DNA of 64,000 nt from JAKOWB01 sp038363005 (GCA_038363005.1 JBBQBI010000018.1:37496-101495); one strand, 5' to 3'. Counted from the stretch's first letter, positions 51,256-60,117 are shown. A program made the numbers and translations. Notes: generated from the letters alone by a model not told the origin.

Positions 51256-52251
51256 TCAGGCGCCTTCGACGGCGACAACGGCGAGGCAGTCACCGGGCTT
51301 CACCAGCCCGGGGAAGTGGCGCGCCGTCAGCAGCCCAGCGCGGCGGGCGCGATACTCGGCCGGCAGGCGGCCGGTGCGCTCCAACTCGTGGATGCGGACG
51401 ATCACCTGGCCCTTGGACACCACCTCGCCCAGGTCGGCGCAGGGCTCCAGCAGGCCGCGGTCCTGGCCGATGACGAAGCAATCGCCGTCGGGCATCGACA
51501 GGCGCCGGCTCGTCGTGGCCTCCAGCCGCCCCGGCAGGATGTCGAGATGGACCAGCAGGTTGCGCACGCCACGCTCGGCGATGGCAATGGTCGCCGCCGT
51601 GGTGGTGCCGCCACCGGCGAGTTCGGTGGTGACGAAGACCTTGCCCAGTTCCTCCACCGCCGTGTCCAGCATGCCGACGGCATCGAGCTCCAGCATGGTC
51701 ATGGAAAAGGGCGCACCAAAGGCCTCCATGGCAGCGATGCAGCGCGCTTCCTGGGCCTTGTCCGGCAGCTCATGGCAGGCGGCGAAGGGCAGGAACTGCA
51801 GCGTCTTGCCGCCGCTGTGCAGGTCGGCCACCAGATCGGCCAGCGGCAGCAAATGCCGGGTCACGTAGTCGGCGATCTTCTCGGTCACCGTGCCGTCCGG
51901 TCGGCCGGGAAAGGAGCGGTTCATGTTGCCGCGATCGATCGGCGAGGTGCGCGTGCCAGCCTGCACCGCCGGGAAGTTCAGCCCCGGCAGGATGATCACC
52001 CGGCCGCTGATGTCGTCGGCCTGCAGCGTCTGGGCCAGCTTGTGCAGCGCCACCTGGCCTTCGTATTCATCGCCGTGATTGCCGGCCACCAGCAGCGCCG
52101 TCGCCCCCTGCCCCCGCTTTACCACGGTTATCGGCAGGGGAATGTGACCCCAGGCCGAATCGTCCCGCGAGTAGGGCAGGTTCAGGAAGCCGTGCTGCTT
52201 GCCCTCCTGCTCGAAGTCGACGGTGGCGGTGATGGGTGACGGCCGAAGCAT
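51256..52251 (-). CDS. doeB: N-alpha-acetyl-L-2,4-diaminobutyrate deacetylase DoeB/EutE
   Basis: 331 aa from ATG 52251 (behind GAGGG, 8 bp after the doeA stop). Succinylglutamate desuccinylase/aspartoacylase fold: zinc ligands H59 and E62 in GNHGDEYEG, a third histidine in DLHSGGKT, and MNRSFPGRPDGTVTE. The second step of ectoine degradation: deacetylation of N-alpha-acetyl-diaminobutyrate. Confidence 0.9.
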   Translation of the reverse strand: MLRPSPITATVDFEQEGKQHGFLNLPYSRDDSAWGHIPLPITVVKRGQGATALLVAGNHGDEYEGQVALHKLAQTLQADDISGRVIILPGLNFPAVQAGTRTSPIDRGNMNRSFPGRPDGTVTEKIADYVTRHLLPLADLVADLHSGGKTLQFLPFAACHELPDKAQEARCIAAMEAFGAPFSMTMLELDAVGMLDTAVEELGKVFVTTELAGGGTTTAATIAIAERGVRNLLVHLDILPGRLEATTSRRLSMPDGDCFVIGQDRGLLEPCADLGEVVSKGQVIVRIHELERTGRLPAEYRARRAGLLTARHFPGLVKPGDCLAVVAVEGA

Positions 52252-52259
52252 GGGTGCCC

Positions 52260-53426
52260 TCAAGGTTTGACGAAGAGACGGCGGGGGAAGTTGCAGAAGG
52301 TCTCGTGCCCGGTCTCGGTCACCAGGAAGCTCTCGGTGATTTCCAGACCCCAGTCGTCCTGCCAGATCGCTGGAATCAGGTGGAAGGTCATGCCGGGCTG
52401 CAACACCGAGGTATCGCCGGGCCGCAGGCTCATGGTCCGCTCGCCCCAGTCAGGCGGATAGCTGAGGCCGATGGAGTAGCCGATACGGCTGGACTTCTCG
52501 ATGCCGTAGCGCGCCACCGTGGTGCGCCAGGCGGCCTCCACCTGCTCGCAGGTATTGCCGGGCTTCACCGCGTCAAGCGCCGCGGCGATGCCTTCCAGCA
52601 CCGCCTTCTCGGTATCGAAAAAGGCCTGCGGCGGCTGGCCCAGGAAGACAGTGCGCGACATCGGGCAGTGATAGCGGCGGTGGCAGCCGGCGATTTCGAT
52701 GAAGGTGCCTTCGCCCTGCTTGAAGGGCTGGTCGCTCCAGGTCAGATGCGGTGCCGAGGCACCGGCGCCGGTCGGCAGCAGCGGCGCGATGGCGGGATAG
52801 TCGCCGCCGTGGCCGTCAGCGCCCTTCACCCCGGTACGATAGATCTCCGCCACCAGGTCGTTCATCCGCATGCCGGGTTCGATCAGCTCCATGGCGCGGG
52901 TCTGCATGGCCTCGACGATACGCGCCGCGCGCCGCATGTAGACGATCTCGGCCGGTGACTTCACCGCGCGCTGCCAGTTCACCAGGGAATTGGCATCGAC
53001 GAAGGTCGCCTTGGGCAGGCCCTTCTGCAACGCGCCATAAGCGGCGGCGGTGAAGTAGTAGTTGTCCATCTCTACGCCGATCCGCTTGGTGCCCCACCCG
53101 CGCGCCGAAATCAGCTCGGCGACGAAATCGAAGGGGTGGCGTTCGGTCGACTGCACATAGTGGTCGGGATAGCCGACGATGTGGGCGTGCTCCATGAAGG
53201 CCGTCAGCTTGGCGCCGTTGGCATCCTGCGCCCGGCCGACCCACAGCGGCTCGCCCTCCTCGGCCAGCAGCACGCACTGGTGCACGTAGAAGGACCAGCC
53301 GTCATAGCCGGTGAGCCAGGCCATGTTGGAGGGATCCACCACCACCATCAGCTCGACGCCCTTGGCGGCCATGGCCGCGCGGGTCTTGGCGATGCGGGCA
53401 CGGTATTCGGCGATCTCGAAATCCAT
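52260..53426 (-). CDS. doeA: ectoine hydrolase DoeA/EutD (M24 family)
   Basis: 388 aa. Creatinase N-domain (VVVDPSNMAWLTGYDGWSFYVHQCVLLAEEGEPLWVGRAQDANGAKLT in pieces) followed by a pita-bread M24 domain with GEGTFIEIAGCHRRYHCPMSRTVFLG and SIGLSYPPDWGE. It hydrolyses the ectoine ring to N-acetyl-diaminobutyrate. Placed between eutC and doeB, the usual order. Confidence 0.92.
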   Translation of the reverse strand: MDFEIAEYRARIAKTRAAMAAKGVELMVVVDPSNMAWLTGYDGWSFYVHQCVLLAEEGEPLWVGRAQDANGAKLTAFMEHAHIVGYPDHYVQSTERHPFDFVAELISARGWGTKRIGVEMDNYYFTAAAYGALQKGLPKATFVDANSLVNWQRAVKSPAEIVYMRRAARIVEAMQTRAMELIEPGMRMNDLVAEIYRTGVKGADGHGGDYPAIAPLLPTGAGASAPHLTWSDQPFKQGEGTFIEIAGCHRRYHCPMSRTVFLGQPPQAFFDTEKAVLEGIAAALDAVKPGNTCEQVEAAWRTTVARYGIEKSSRIGYSIGLSYPPDWGERTMSLRPGDTSVLQPGMTFHLIPAIWQDDWGLEITESFLVTETGHETFCNFPRRLFVKP

Positions 53427-53443
53427 CAGCTACAACTCCTCGC

Positions 53444-54436
53444 TCACGCGTCGATGGCGGTGCCAAGACCCAAGGCCGCGGCCTGCTGCCGCGCCAGGGT
53501 GGCGATGGCGGTGTCCTGCACGCCGGTGCCGGTCAGGTCGCAGACCGTGACCTGTTCGACGCTGCTACGGCCCTTGGCGCTGCCGGTCAGCAGCTGCCCA
53601 AGCTCGACCTGCGCCTGATCCGCCGGCAGCAGGCCGGCGGCGATGGCGTGGTGCAGTTCGCCCAGGCGGGCGGCCTGACTCTGCCGGTCGCAGACATAGA
53701 GGTCGGCAGCCACCAGCAGCTCCGGCGCCAGCTCGTTCTTGTGCTCGGCGTCGCTGCCCATGGCGGTGATGTGCAGGCCGGGGTGCAGCGCCGCGAGTCC
53801 AATCAACGGCTGCTCGCTGGGTGTCGTGGTGACCACCACGTCGCTGGCCAGGCAGAGCGTCGTGGTGTCGGCCGCGACGGTGACCGGAAAGCCATGGCGT
53901 GCCGTGGCTTCGACGGCGAAGGCCGCGGCTTTGCCGGGATCGCGGGCCCAGACCTGCGCCTCGGCGATCGGGCGGACGTGGCAGAGCGCCCGCAGCTGCA
54001 GCTTGGCCTGCAGCCCGGCGCCGACGATGCCGGCGCGGCTGGCATCCGGCCGGCTCAAAGCCTCGGCGGCCACCGCGCCGGCCGCGGCGGTGCGAATGTC
54101 GGTAAGGTAGCCGTTGTCCAGCAGCAGCGCCTCGACCAGGCCGGTGCGCGCGCTGAAGACGATCATCAGACCGTTCAGGCTGGGCAGTCCCAGCTTGGGA
54201 TTGTCGAAGAAGCCGGGGCTGACCTTCAGCGCGAAGGACTCGAGGCCGGGGATATAGGCGGTCTTCACGTCGACCTCGCCCCGGTGCTCCGGAATGTCGA
54301 GGCGCAGGATCGGCGGCATCTGCACGGCGCCGCCGGCCAGGGCGCGGAAGGCGTCGGCCACGGCATCGATGACGGCACGGTCCAGGGTCACCGCCTGGCG
54401 CAGCTCCTGTTCCACCAGGATGGCGATGCGCGGCAT
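53444..54436 (-). CDS. eutC: ectoine utilization protein EutC (ornithine cyclodeaminase-like)
   Basis: 330 aa. Mu-crystallin/ornithine cyclodeaminase fold: KVSPGFFDNPKLGLPSLNGLMIVFSARTGLVEALLLDNGYLTDIRTAAAGAVAAEAL in pieces, and NAD-binding GIVGAGLQAKLQLRAL. In ectoine loci EutC acts with EutA and EutB to convert 5-hydroxyectoine to ectoine. Its start shares a base with the eutB stop (TGATG). eutA is not present in this window. Confidence 0.9.
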   Translation of the reverse strand: MPRIAILVEQELRQAVTLDRAVIDAVADAFRALAGGAVQMPPILRLDIPEHRGEVDVKTAYIPGLESFALKVSPGFFDNPKLGLPSLNGLMIVFSARTGLVEALLLDNGYLTDIRTAAAGAVAAEALSRPDASRAGIVGAGLQAKLQLRALCHVRPIAEAQVWARDPGKAAAFAVEATARHGFPVTVAADTTTLCLASDVVVTTTPSEQPLIGLAALHPGLHITAMGSDAEHKNELAPELLVAADLYVCDRQSQAARLGELHHAIAAGLLPADQAQVELGQLLTGSAKGRSSVEQVTVCDLTGTGVQDTAIATLARQQAAALGLGTAIDA

Positions 54437-55425
54437 CAGGCGGCCTCCCTCGCGTCATCCGCCATCAGGCGGCGATGCTGCTCCATGTCGATGTTGCGGC
54501 CGCTGAGCAGCAGCACCGTGGCGCCCTCGACGGCCGGCAGCTGCCCGGACAGCAGCGCCGCCAGGCCGACGGCGGCAGCGCCCTCGCAGACGATCTGTTC
54601 CTGGCGGTAGAGCCGGCGCAGTGCCTCGGCGATGGCGTCTTCGGACACCAGCAGCACCTGGTCGACCAGATCACGCACCAGCGCGAAGCTGTAGCGGTTG
54701 TCCAGGCCGATACCGCCGCCCAGCGAATCCGCCAGGCTCGCCTGCTCCTCGACCTCGACCGGGTGACCAGCAGCCAGGCTGGCCTGCATCGCCGCGCCGC
54801 TCTGCATGGTGATGCCGATGACCTGGGCCCGCGGGCAGCGCGCCTTGATCGCCAGCGCCACGCCGGCGATCAGCCCGCCGCCGGACAGCGGCACCAGCAC
54901 CCGCGCCAGGTCGGGCCGCGCCTCGACGATCTCCAGGCCAATCGTCCCCTGCCCGGCGATCACCGCCGGATGATCGAAGGGCGGAATCAGCGCCAGCCCC
55001 TCCTCGCGCGCCAGGCGCCGCGCCTCGACCTCGGCTTCGTCCTGGCTGCGACCGTGGCGGCGTACCTTGGCGCCCTGCGCGGCGACGCCCTGGCGCTTGT
55101 TCTCCGGAACCAGCTCCGACAGGCAGACGGTGCAGGGCAGGCCCAGGCGCCGCGCCATATAGGCCACGGCGCGCCCGTGATTGCCGGTGGAGGCGCAGAC
55201 CACGCCGGCGGCCCGCGCCTGCGGTGGCAGCGACAGCAACGCGTTGGCGGCCCCGCGCAGCTTGAAGCTGCCGGTCGGCTGCAGGTATTCGGGCTTGCCG
55301 TGCAGTTCCTGGCCCAGCGTGTCGCTGAGCGCTGCCAGTGGCACCAGCGGCGTTGCCAGCACCTGGCCACGGATCCGCGCCGCCGCCTTGGCCACCGTCG
55401 CAAAGCTTGGCTGATCGCTCGACAC
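54436..55425 (-). CDS. eutB: hydroxyectoine utilization dehydratase EutB (PLP, threonine dehydratase-like)
   Basis: 329 aa. Fold-type II PLP enzyme: Schiff-base K55 in PTGSFKLRGAANALL, CASTGNHGRAVAYMARRLGLPCTVC and VPLSGGGLIAGVALAIKA. The GTG start (55425) follows AGGGAA. First gene of the leftward ectoine unit, divergent from ehuB over a 274-bp regulatory gap. Confidence 0.9.
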   Translation of the reverse strand: MSSDQPSFATVAKAAARIRGQVLATPLVPLAALSDTLGQELHGKPEYLQPTGSFKLRGAANALLSLPPQARAAGVVCASTGNHGRAVAYMARRLGLPCTVCLSELVPENKRQGVAAQGAKVRRHGRSQDEAEVEARRLAREEGLALIPPFDHPAVIAGQGTIGLEIVEARPDLARVLVPLSGGGLIAGVALAIKARCPRAQVIGITMQSGAAMQASLAAGHPVEVEEQASLADSLGGGIGLDNRYSFALVRDLVDQVLLVSEDAIAEALRRLYRQEQIVCEGAAAVGLAALLSGQLPAVEGATVLLLSGRNIDMEQHRRLMADDAREAA

Positions 55426-55473
55426 GCGCAGTTCCCTGTTCCTCTGCCGGCCTGAGGCCGCGCTGTCCCGCGC

Positions 55474-55511
55474 CGAGAGATATGTATCTCTCGTGCATTT
55501 GTTGTGTTCAA
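55474..55511 (-). promoter_or_regulatory. eutB promoter overlapped by a 20-bp inverted repeat
   Basis: 55474-55493 is an inverted repeat, CGAGAGATA-TG-TATCTCTCG. On the minus strand -35 TTGAAC (55511-55506) and -10 GATACA (55488-55483) are 17 nt apart, so the palindrome covers the -10 and start site. A related TGTATACCTC sequence lies at about 55554-55564 on the ehuB side. The GntR protein at 58850 is the likely ligand. Confidence 0.65.
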
Positions 55512-55699
55512 TACTGAGACTTTAATTGGATAGACGCAAGACTTTCGCCGCTTGATGTATACCTCTATTGCGCAGTGCATCTTTGTCTGCGACACTTCGG
55601 CATGGCCAGCGGCGGAGACTCGCGGCGGCCGGAACTGGGACAGGCAAGCCACGCGATCGCAGCAACGACTGCGCCGCCAACGCATCACGGGAGACTGAT

Positions 55700-56593
55700 A
55701 TGACCAAGACACTGCTTCCCCTTACCCGCCGCGGCTTCGGCCGTGTCCTGCTGACCGGCGCCGCTGCCGGACTGGCAACGGGCGGCCTGGCGCTGCCGCG
55801 CCGCGCCCTGGCCGCCACCGCGCTGGAGGAGGCCAAGGCCAATGGCTTCGTGCGTGTCGGCTTCGCCAACGAGGCGCCCTTCGGCTATGCCGACGCCGCC
55901 GGCAAGTTGACCGGCGAGGCGCCGGAGGTGCTGCGCGTCATCCTGGCCAAGCTGGGCATCCCCGAGGTCGACGGCGTGCTGACCGAATTCGGCTCGCTGA
56001 TCCCGGGCCTCAAGGCCGGTCGCTTCGACATCATCGCCGCCGGCATGTACGTGAAGCCGGAGCGCTGCGAGCAGATCCTGTTCAGCCAGCCCACCTACTC
56101 CATCGGCGAGGCCTTCGCCGTGCAGAAGGGCAACCCCAAGGGCCTGGCGACCTATACCGAGGTCGCGGCGCAGCCCGACGTAAAGCTGGGCGTGATGACC
56201 GGCGCGATCCAGAAGGACTACGCCATGAAGTCGGGCGTCAAGGAGGACCAGATCATGTCCTTCCCCGACACCCCCAGCGCCATCGCCGCGCTCCGTGCCG
56301 GCCGTGTCGATGTGGTGGCGGCGACCAGCCTGACCATCGCCGACATGATGCAGAAGTCCGGCGCCGACGCCGGCATCGAAGCGCTGAAGTCCTTCGCCAA
56401 GGTCGGCGAGGAGTCGGTGGTGGGCCACGGCGCCTTTGGCTTCCGCAAGGACGAAGCCGACTTCCGCGACGCGGTGGACGCCGAACTCAAGAGCTTCATC
56501 GGTTCGCCCGAGCACCTTGCCCTGGTGACGCCGCTGGGCTTCGGTGCGAACCTGCTGCCGGTGCTGACCACCGAGCAGATCTGCGGCATGTAG
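55700..56593 (+). CDS. ehuB: ectoine/hydroxyectoine ABC transporter substrate-binding protein EhuB
   Basis: 297 aa. Leader with RRGFGRVLLTGAAAGLATGGLALPRRALAA (Tat-like), then a SBP_bac_3 fold: VRVGFANEAPFGYADAAGKLTGEAPEVLRVILAKLGI, FGSLIPGLKAGRFDIIAAGMYVKPERCEQILFSQPTYSIGEAF. The EhuB identification rests on this pattern plus ehuCDA and the eut/doe genes. GGGAG precedes ATG 55700. Followed by a 14-bp perfect hairpin before ehuC. Confidence 0.92.
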   Translation: MTKTLLPLTRRGFGRVLLTGAAAGLATGGLALPRRALAATALEEAKANGFVRVGFANEAPFGYADAAGKLTGEAPEVLRVILAKLGIPEVDGVLTEFGSLIPGLKAGRFDIIAAGMYVKPERCEQILFSQPTYSIGEAFAVQKGNPKGLATYTEVAAQPDVKLGVMTGAIQKDYAMKSGVKEDQIMSFPDTPSAIAALRAGRVDVVAATSLTIADMMQKSGADAGIEALKSFAKVGEESVVGHGAFGFRKDEADFRDAVDAELKSFIGSPEHLALVTPLGFGANLLPVLTTEQICGM

Positions 56594-56600
56594 CCCGATA

Positions 56601-56634
56601 GGCGCGGCCGGCGGCACCGTCCGCCGGCCGCGCC
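56601..56634 (+). terminator. perfect 14-bp hairpin between ehuB and ehuC
   Basis: Stem GGCGCGGCCGGCGG with its exact complement and loop CACCGT, starting 7 bp after the ehuB stop and ending 29 bp before ehuC. No U tract follows. It probably stabilises ehuB mRNA or attenuates read-through. Confidence 0.75.
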
Positions 56635-56663
56635 GCCCGCTTCCGGCCCGCAGGGGGGACGCC

Positions 56664-57401
56664 ATGCAGCGCCGCCGCACCGGCAACGCCTTCTATGTCT
56701 GCTATCTGCTGCTGGCGATCGCCTTTGGCGCGGTCTTCGCGTTTGCCACCGACTCGCTGTCCTACCTGCCGACCCTGGCCGAGGGCGCGCTGATCACGGT
56801 GGAGATCACCCTGATGGCCGCGGTGCTGGGCGTCTTCATGGCCTTCGTCAGTGGCCTGGCGCGGCTCTATGCGCCCTGGCCGCTCAAGTGGATCGCCGTC
56901 GCCTACATCGAGATCTTCCGTGGCACCTCGGCGCTGGTGCAGCTCTTCTGGCTCTATTTCGTGCTGCCGCAGTTCGGGCTCGAGCTCTCGGCGCTCTGGG
57001 CCGCGGTACTGGGCCTTGGCTTGCACGTCGGCGGCTATGGCGCCGAGATCGTGCGCGGCACCGTCGCCGCGGTGCCCAGGGCGCAGTGGGAGGCTTCGAC
57101 CGCGCTGAACCTAGCGCCGCTGCACGCGTTGCGCCGCATCATCCTGCCGCAGGCCCTGGCGGCGATGATCCCACCCTGGGGCAACCTGACGATCGAGCTA
57201 TTGAAACTGACCTCGCTGGTGTCACTGATCACGCTGGCCGACCTCACCTTCAGGGCGCAGCAGATCAACCTGGCGACCTTCCGCACGGTCGAGGTCTTCA
57301 CCTTGATGCTGGTCGCCTATCTGATCCTCTCGTTGCTCCTCACGCTCGCCATCCGCTGGCTCGACCGCCACTTGGCACTGCGCTTCGGGAGGATGGCGTG
57401 A
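56664..57401 (+). CDS. ehuC: ectoine ABC transporter permease EhuC
   Basis: 245 aa polar-amino-acid-type permease. YLPTLAEGALITVEITLMAAVLGVFMAFVSGLARLYA, IEIFRGTSALVQLFWLYFVLPQFGLEL and the EAA loop TALNLAPLHALRRIILPQALAAMIPPWGN. Overlaps ehuD by GTGA. Confidence 0.92.
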   Translation: MQRRRTGNAFYVCYLLLAIAFGAVFAFATDSLSYLPTLAEGALITVEITLMAAVLGVFMAFVSGLARLYAPWPLKWIAVAYIEIFRGTSALVQLFWLYFVLPQFGLELSALWAAVLGLGLHVGGYGAEIVRGTVAAVPRAQWEASTALNLAPLHALRRIILPQALAAMIPPWGNLTIELLKLTSLVSLITLADLTFRAQQINLATFRTVEVFTLMLVAYLILSLLLTLAIRWLDRHLALRFGRMA

Positions 57402-58063
57402 ACGACATCTTCGACCTGAACTTCGCCATCTCCATCCTGCCAAGCCTGGGCCAGGCGGCGTTGGTGACCATCCAGATGACGGTGGCAGGCTTCCTGGTGG
57501 CGCTGCCGGTCGGCCTGCTGCTGGTCTGCCTCAGGCTCTACACCGCGGCGCCGATCTCCTACGCCACCATCGGCGTGATGGAGTTCCTGCGCTCCACGCC
57601 GCTGCTGGCGCAGCTCTTCTTCATGTATTTCGTCTTCCCCCTCTGGGGCATCAACATCTCGGCAACGATGATCGGCATCATCGGGCTGGGCCTACATTAC
57701 GGCGCCTACTACTCAGAGGTCTTCCGCGGCGGCATCGAATCGGTACCGCGCACCCAGTGGGAGGCGACCACGGCGCTGAACCTCAGCCCCAGCCGCGCCT
57801 TCCTGCGCATCATCCTGCCGCAGGCCCTTGTGCCGGTGGTGCCGGCGATCGGCAACTACCTGATCGCGCTGTTCAAGGAGACGCCGATCCTCTCCGCCAT
57901 CGCGGTGGCGGAACTGATGCAGCGCGCCAAGGTGATCGGCGCCGACACCTTCCGCTATACCGAGCCCATTACCCTCACTGGCATCTTCTTCCTGGTCATG
58001 TCGCTGCTCTCTGCCACGGGCGTGCGCTGGCTGGAACGCCGCATGCGGAAAGGCACACGCTGA
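57398..58063 (+). CDS. ehuD: ectoine ABC transporter permease EhuD
   Basis: 221 aa. GTG start inside the ehuC stop; no better ATG start. ILPSLGQAALVTIQMTVAGFLVALPVGLLLVCLRLY, EFLRSTPLLAQLFFMYFVFP and TALNLSPSRAFLRIILPQALVPVVPAIGNYLIALFKETPIL. The partner permease of EhuC. The stop shares a base with the ehuA start (TGATG). Confidence 0.92.
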   Translation: MNDIFDLNFAISILPSLGQAALVTIQMTVAGFLVALPVGLLLVCLRLYTAAPISYATIGVMEFLRSTPLLAQLFFMYFVFPLWGINISATMIGIIGLGLHYGAYYSEVFRGGIESVPRTQWEATTALNLSPSRAFLRIILPQALVPVVPAIGNYLIALFKETPILSAIAVAELMQRAKVIGADTFRYTEPITLTGIFFLVMSLLSATGVRWLERRMRKGTR

Positions 58064-58839
58064 TGGATCAACCGATGGTGCGCTTCGACAAGGTCACCAA
58101 GGCCTATGGCGACTTCGTCGTGCTGCGCGATCTCGACCTCGAGGTGGCGGCCAACGAGAAGGTGTCGCTGATCGGCCCCTCGGGCTCCGGCAAGACCACG
58201 GTGTTGCGCACCCTGATGACCCTGGAACCGATCCAAGGCGGTGTCATCCAGGTCGATGGCGAGCCGCTGACCCATATGCAGCAGGGCGAGCGCCTGGTGC
58301 CGGCCGACGCGCGGCACAAGCGGCGCATGCGCGGCAAGATCGGCATGGTGTTCCAGCAGTTCAACCTGTTCCCCCACATGACGGCGCTGCAGAACTGCAT
58401 CGAGGCACCGATCTCCGTGCTGGGTCTGGACCGCGACGAGGCGGTGGAGCGCGCCCGCGAACTGCTGCGCCTGGTCGGCCTGGGCGAGAAGAACGACCAC
58501 TATCCCAGCCAGCTCAGCGGCGGCCAGCAGCAGCGCGTCGCCATCGCCCGGGCGCTGGCCATGCGCCCCAGGGTCATGCTGTTCGACGAGGTGACCTCGG
58601 CGCTGGACCCCGAGGTGGTGGGCGAGGTGCTGGCGGTGATCCGCGACGTCGGCCGGGAATACAACCTGACCATGCTGATGGTGACCCACCAGATGGGTTT
58701 TGCCCGTGAGTTCTCGGACCGGATATGCTTCTTCTCGGACGGCGCCATCGTCGAGCACGGTTCGCCGGACGAAATCTTCAACAACACCCGCCACGAGCGC
58801 ACGCAGCAGTTCCTGCGCGCGGTCCTGGCCGGTCAGTAG
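58063..58839 (+). CDS. ehuA: ectoine ABC transporter ATP-binding protein EhuA
   Basis: 258 aa. Walker A GPSGSGKTTVLRTLMT, Q-loop MVFQQFNLFPHMTALQN, signature LSGGQQQRVAIARALAMRPRVMLFDEVTSALDPEVVGE and H-loop VTHQMGFAREFSD, the standard polar-amino-acid-uptake ATPase. Last of the ehuBCDA genes, 10 bp before the GntR gene. Confidence 0.94.
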   Translation: MDQPMVRFDKVTKAYGDFVVLRDLDLEVAANEKVSLIGPSGSGKTTVLRTLMTLEPIQGGVIQVDGEPLTHMQQGERLVPADARHKRRMRGKIGMVFQQFNLFPHMTALQNCIEAPISVLGLDRDEAVERARELLRLVGLGEKNDHYPSQLSGGQQQRVAIARALAMRPRVMLFDEVTSALDPEVVGEVLAVIRDVGREYNLTMLMVTHQMGFAREFSDRICFFSDGAIVEHGSPDEIFNNTRHERTQQFLRAVLAGQ

Positions 58840-58849
58840 ACCCGGTGCC

Positions 58850-59530
58850 ATGGCGCGCAAAGAAGTCCGCAAGACCCCGTCGCAGATCCGCTTCGACACC
58901 ATCTACTACACGATCCGCCAGCGCATCTGCCTGGGCCACTATGCCCCTGGCGCCGCACTGTTCGAGGCCGAGTTGGCACAGGAATTCAATGTCAGCCGCA
59001 CGCCGGTCCGCCGCGTCCTGACCCGCCTGGAGTCCGAGGGGCTGATCGAAAGCCGCCACGGCGCCGGCACCTTCGTCACCCGCATCGACTTCGAGGCCCT
59101 GGCCGAAGCTTACCAGTTCCGCATGGCGCTGGCCGGTCTGGCCGGGCAGCTCTCGCCGATCCATCCCGACGCCGGCTTCCTGGCCCAGATGGAGCAGCTG
59201 CTGGCCGACTGTGAGGCCGCCAAGCAGTCCGGCACGCAGGAACGTTTCGCCATCCTCAACATGAACTTCTCGCAGATGTGCTTCCAGCTGATCGGCAACC
59301 GGCCGCTGCAGCGCATCTCCGAGCAGCTTTATTTCCTGACTTCGCGCATCATGCTGGAGCTGACCCCACCCGATAAGCTGGAGCCGGAGTTCGACTTCTT
59401 CATCCTGGAGATCCGCGAGGTGCTGGCCGCCCTGCGCATCGGCGACATGTCTGCCTTCGGCTACATCCGCCGCGCCCACCTGTCGATGAACGTCAGCCGC
59501 CTGATGCTCTACAAGCAGGCGGCGGGATAG
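58850..59530 (+). CDS. GntR-family regulator (FadR/FCD type), probable ectoine-locus regulator
   Basis: 226 aa. N-terminal winged helix at about 14-75 (LFEAELAQEFNVSRTPVRRVLTRLESEGLIESRHGAGTFV in pieces), then an all-helical FCD-like effector domain. The usual regulator of ehu/eut loci is EnuR, a MocR-type GntR protein with an aminotransferase domain; this one has no such domain. It follows ehuA by 10 bp with a weak ribosome site, so coupled translation is likely. The palindrome at 55474 is a candidate target. Confidence 0.85.
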   Translation: MARKEVRKTPSQIRFDTIYYTIRQRICLGHYAPGAALFEAELAQEFNVSRTPVRRVLTRLESEGLIESRHGAGTFVTRIDFEALAEAYQFRMALAGLAGQLSPIHPDAGFLAQMEQLLADCEAAKQSGTQERFAILNMNFSQMCFQLIGNRPLQRISEQLYFLTSRIMLELTPPDKLEPEFDFFILEIREVLAALRIGDMSAFGYIRRAHLSMNVSRLMLYKQAAG

Positions 59531-59640
59531 GGAAGCGGCGGCTGGCCTAGCTGGCACAAGACCAGGGCTGCGGGTTGGCTTGCCGGAAGGCCGGCCAGGG
59601 GCGACGCTAACCGCTGTCCAGCCGCCGGAGACACCGCCTC

Positions 59641-60117
59641 ATGACCATACCTCGGATGCCCGCCTTCGACCCGCTGACCGTGGCCGAGAGCAATGCCACC
59701 GGTTATCCCGAGCCCTTCCGCGCCGACAACCAGAAGCGCTGGAACCGCCGCCTGAGCAACCACGTCGGCCTGACCAACTTCGGCGTCAACCTGACCCGCA
59801 TCGTGCCGGGCGGCCAGTCGTCGGCGCTGCACGGGCATAGCAAGCAGGATGAATTCGTCTGGGTGCTGGAGGGCGAGGCGGTCCTGGAAACCGACGAGGG
59901 CGAGCAGTTGCTGCGCCCGGGCGACTGCGCCGGCTTCCCCGCCGGCAACGGCAAGGCACACCGCTTCATCAATCGCTCTGACTGCGACCTGCTGCTGCTG
60001 GTGGTGGGCGACCGCACGCCGGGCGACGAGGTCCACTACCCCAGCATCGACCTGCACGCCAGCACCGGCCCCGACGGCAGGTACGTCTTCAGCCGCAAGG
60101 ACGGCAGCCGCTACTAG
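59641..60117 (+). CDS. cupin-domain protein
   Basis: 158 aa. A single cupin barrel at about 50-120 with motif 1 GGQSSALHGHSKQDEFVWVLEGEAVL (metal ligands H64, H66, E71 type) and motif 2 LLRPGDCAGFPAGNGKAHRFINRS. Metal-binding small barrel of the COG3837-type group; enzymatic role unknown. GGAG precedes the start. Its stop overlaps the convergent Ohr stop within CTAG. Confidence 0.85.
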   Translation: MTIPRMPAFDPLTVAESNATGYPEPFRADNQKRWNRRLSNHVGLTNFGVNLTRIVPGGQSSALHGHSKQDEFVWVLEGEAVLETDEGEQLLRPGDCAGFPAGNGKAHRFINRSDCDLLLLVVGDRTPGDEVHYPSIDLHASTGPDGRYVFSRKDGSRY

